Assembly (NCBI GenBank): GCA_030432735.1
Contig: JAUIMK010000003.1
Coordinates: forward strand, 1 to 48,442
Reading direction: 5' to 3'
DNA length: 48,442 bases
Source of the DNA: a bacterium
GTDB lineage: Bacteria > Myxococcota_A > UBA9160 > UBA4427
The notes under the pieces were generated by a model that worked only from the letters and a program-made list of their open reading frames with translations, ran no database searches and had not been told where the DNA came from. Position 1 is the first letter of the stretch; every line of letters starts with the position of its first letter. Position numbers and translations under genes: made by a program. This document shows positions 45,820 to 48,442 of this stretch, piece by piece.

Positions 45820-47193
45820 CTAGGCCGACCGCTCCGCGAGGACTCGATCCACGAGAACGCGCTCGTCGTCGATCCCGGTCTCGTCCTGGATCTCCCGGGC
45901 CCGCGCGAGCAGGCGCCCGAGCTCCGGTCCCGCCTCCACGCCGCGACGCATCAGCGTGGCCGCATGGACGACGTCCTCCCGCGGCCCGCGCTCGACGAAG
46001 GCGTCCCGCGCGGCGGCGAGGAACGCGGCGCCCTCGTCGAAGCGCTCCGCTCGGGCGTCCGCGGTCGTGCGCCCGAGATGGTCCGCCCGCGCGACGCGTT
46101 CGAGGTCGATCGGCGTGAGGCCCGCCGCGGCGAGCTTCCGAGCCAGACGTCGATAGCCCCGCGCCTTCGCCCCGTTCTTCACGTAGAGCGCGGGCGCCAG
46201 GTGGTAGCGGACCAGCACCGCGACCGCCGCGATCCGACGCTCGCCGAGGCGAAGCGCGCGAAGCCACGCGCGGGTGATCGCCGCTCCTTCCTCGTCGTGC
46301 GCGTAGGACCGAACGCGCCCGTCGTCGCCGATCGTCGTCGTCGACGGCTTGCCCAGGTCGTGACACAGCGCGCTCCAGAGCAGGACGGCGCGGGCCTCCC
46401 CCCGGATCGCCTCCTGCCGCGCGATCTTCGCCGCCCGGTCGACGACCATGCCCGTGTGCACGAAGACGTCGCCTTCCGGATGCCAGGCCGGGTCCTGGGG
46501 CACGCCGCGGAGCGCAGCGAGCGGCGGAAAGACGTCGAGCTGTCCCAGGGCATCGAGTCGTCCGATCGCGCGCCACGGCGCCGGCAGCTCGAGGAGCATC
46601 CGGTCGAGCTCGCCGGCCAGTCGCTCGACGGGAACGTCGGTGAGATCGAGCCGGCGGCAGAGTCCCACCAGCTCGGCGTCGGGCTCCATCTCGAGGGCCG
46701 CCGCCAGGCGAGCCACCCGGAGCACGCGAAGCGGGTCGTCGCCGAAGGTCGTGACGTCACAGGCGCGCAGGCGGCGGTCGCCGAGGTCGCGCCGACCGTC
46801 GAAGGGATCGAGCACTTCGCCGGTCAGCGGATCGAACGCCATCGCGTTGATGCGGAGATCCCGCCCCCGCGCCGACCGTGCGAAGTCGAGCGCGGGGTCC
46901 GGATCGCCGTCCGCCCCGAAGCGCGGGCGAGCCACGTCGATGCCTTCGCGGGTATGCCGCCAGACCGCGAAGCTCCGACCGACGCGGGAGGTGAAGCCCC
47001 GCGGCCCGAGCACCGCTTCGATCCGCTCGTCGGAGAGCCCGTAGACCTCGAGGTCGAGATCCTTCGACGCGGCGCCGCGCGCGGCGTCCCGCACCCAACC
47101 ACCGACGACGTAGAGCCGACCGCCCTCGGCCTCGAAGGCCCGCGCGAGCGCGTGGACGAATTCCGGGAGACGGGAGGGATCCGGGTCCGTCAC
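45820..47193 (-). CDS. tRNA nucleotidyltransferase/poly(A) polymerase family protein with HD domain
   Basis: GRLYVVGGWVRDAARGAASKDLDLEVYGLS...RDLRINAMAFDPLTGEVLDPFDGRRDLGDRRLRAC...DDPLRVLRVARLAA...LLWSALCHDLGKPSTT. Confidence 0.95.
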   Translation of the reverse strand: MTDPDPSRLPEFVHALARAFEAEGGRLYVVGGWVRDAARGAASKDLDLEVYGLSDERIEAVLGPRGFTSRVGRSFAVWRHTREGIDVARPRFGADGDPDPALDFARSARGRDLRINAMAFDPLTGEVLDPFDGRRDLGDRRLRACDVTTFGDDPLRVLRVARLAAALEMEPDAELVGLCRRLDLTDVPVERLAGELDRMLLELPAPWRAIGRLDALGQLDVFPPLAALRGVPQDPAWHPEGDVFVHTGMVVDRAAKIARQEAIRGEARAVLLWSALCHDLGKPSTTTIGDDGRVRSYAHDEEGAAITRAWLRALRLGERRIAAVAVLVRYHLAPALYVKNGAKARGYRRLARKLAAAGLTPIDLERVARADHLGRTTADARAERFDEGAAFLAAARDAFVERGPREDVVHAATLMRRGVEAGPELGRLLARAREIQDETGIDDERVLVDRVLAERSA

Positions 47194-47206
47194 GGACGAT
47201 CCGACC

Positions 47207-47452
47207 TCAAACGATCTCGTCCTCGTCGAGCTCCTTCACGCAGATGGGATGGGGTGAGAACTCGGGTCCCCCTTCCCACCCCGGGATCTGCGCCGCCTGC
47301 GCGAGCCAGGACTGGGCCAGGGACTCGTCGAGCGCGACGTCGTTGTTGTCGAAGGCCTCCGTGATGGACTCCCACAGGTCGCGGCCCCCGTTCTCCCACC
47401 ACTCGGGGGCCGGGTTTTCGAAGTCGATGGCCAGCTTGATCATCTTGTTCAT
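47207..47452 (-). CDS. Small acidic hypothetical protein
   Basis: MNKMIKLAIDFENPAPEWWENGGRDLWESITEAFDNND...; GC-atypical plausible protein in tight spacing. Confidence 0.65.
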   Translation of the reverse strand: MNKMIKLAIDFENPAPEWWENGGRDLWESITEAFDNNDVALDESLAQSWLAQAAQIPGWEGGPEFSPHPICVKELDEDEIV

Positions 47453-47461
47453 GGGTCCCCC

Positions 47462-47782
47462 CTACTTGCGACGCACCCGGGGCTTCCACCCGTACGTCTC
47501 GAGATCGATGCGCCCACGCCGGTCGAAGCCGACGCCCTCCGCTTCGAGGAGCGAGCGCTGGAGATCGGCATACGTGCGCTCAGCGCGGGCGCTGATCTCG
47601 CCCTTCGCGTTGATCACGCGATGCCACGGCACGTTCTCGTCGCCGGACAGCGCGTGGAGCGCATACCCCACCTGCCGCGCCGCCCGCGGCATCCCGGCGA
47701 GCGCGGCGACCTGACCATAAGTCGAGACCCGCCCTTCCGGAATCCGCTTCACCACGCGATAGACCGGGGCCCATCCGCTCAC
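47462..47782 (-). CDS. Alkyltransferase-like protein (ATL, MGMT family without catalytic Cys)
   Basis: [63 protein letters not shown] instead of PCHRV. GTG start overlaps upstream stop. Confidence 0.92.
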   Translation of the reverse strand: MSGWAPVYRVVKRIPEGRVSTYGQVAALAGMPRAARQVGYALHALSGDENVPWHRVINAKGEISARAERTYADLQRSLLEAEGVGFDRRGRIDLETYGWKPRVRRK

Positions 47783-48442
47783 GCGGCGAGTCCCGAGTGT
47801 CGCAGCAGCGCCTCCGGCGAAGGGGCCCGCCCGCGGAAGGCCTCGAAGACCTCCATCGGGGGCGCGCCGCCGCCGAGGGCGAGCACGGTCTCGCGGAAGC
47901 GCCTTCCGGTCTCGACGACCGCCGCCTCGTCGTCGAGCCCGGCCTCCTCGAACGCCGAGAACGCATCCGCCGACAGGACCTCGGCCCACTTGTAGCTGTA
48001 GTAGCCCGCGGCGTATCCGCCGGCGAAGATGTGCCCGAAGCTGCAGAGAAAGCGGTCTTCGGGAAGCGGCGGCAGGACCGTCGTCTTCGCGGCCACCTCG
48101 CGCTGGACGTCGAAGATCGAGCGACCCGTCGTCGCCAGGTCCTCGCGGTGCAGCGTCATGTCCATCGTCGCGAGATAGAGCTGCCGGAGCATCGCGCTGC
48201 CGGCGCGAAACGTGCGCGCCGCCTCGATCTTCTCGAAGAGCTCCTCGGGCAGCGATTCGCCCGTCTCGTAATGACCCGACAGACCGAGCAGCGTCTCGCG
48301 GTGGTAGCACCAGTTCTCCATGAACTGACTCGGCAGCTCGACGGCGTCCCACTCGATGTTGCGGATCCCGGAAGCGAGGCCGTAGTCGACGCGTGTCAGC
48401 ATGTGCTGCAGGCCGTGCCCGAACTCGTGGAAGAGCGTGAGC
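47779..48442 (-). CDS. M3 family metallopeptidase (oligopeptidase), 5' part outside window
   Basis: Reverse strand at window edge reads [21 protein letters not shown], then [17 protein letters not shown]...[26 protein letters not shown]. Confidence 0.95.
   Translation of the reverse strand, partial: LTLFHEFGHGLQHMLTRVDYGLASGIRNIEWDAVELPSQFMENWCYHRETLLGLSGHYETGESLPEELFEKIEAARTFRAGSAMLRQLYLATMDMTLHREDLATTGRSIFDVQREVAAKTTVLPPLPEDRFLCSFGHIFAGGYAAGYYSYKWAEVLSADAFSAFEEAGLDDEAAVVETGRRFRETVLALGGGAPPMEVFEAFRGRAPSPEALLRHSGLAA

Overview
High-GC (roughly 70% by eye) bacterial chromosomal window, gene-dense on both strands, probably a deltaproteobacterial/Myxococcota-like lineage (weak inference). High GC leaves long open frames on all six tracks, so most ORF-track entries are shadow ORFs. 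I support about 50 protein-coding genes plus one initiator tRNA. Recognisable blocks: lytic-transglycosylase-like TPR protein (5' part only); GHL10-like lipoprotein-queA-tgt run; minimal chemoreceptor; ROK kinase; CheY-PilZ regulator; tRNA-fMet with consensus promoter, 4 x 21-bp tandem repeats and intrinsic terminator; a catabolic/accessory run (PhyH, TauD, DegT-like, SDRs, MaoC-like, Tat-lipoprotein flavoprotein, molybdopterin oxidoreductase, HxlR, Ddn-like, VOC, PQQ dehydrogenase and others); HelD-like helicase; a TolQ/TolR-like operon with a divergent PEGA/EF-hand protein; NarL-type regulator; OmpA; MBL; CCA/poly(A) polymerase family; ATL; M3 peptidase (C-terminal part). Strongest discovery: two track ORFs (13286..13660 and 13679..14425) are best read as ONE selenoprotein gene. 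An in-frame TGA at 13658-13660 sits exactly where a peroxiredoxin/thioredoxin-like CxxC cysteine is expected (FYRGFW-U-PPC-RREL), and a bacterial-SECIS-like hairpin follows at 13667-13691. The product would be a membrane-anchored UxxC redox protein. Other notable points: a standalone FtsH-peptidase(M41)-like protein whose HEAGH is REAGR; a DegT-family protein with His replacing the PLP lysine; a nested hairpin leader before the NarL-type regulator; and the tRNA-fMet 3' trailer repeats.
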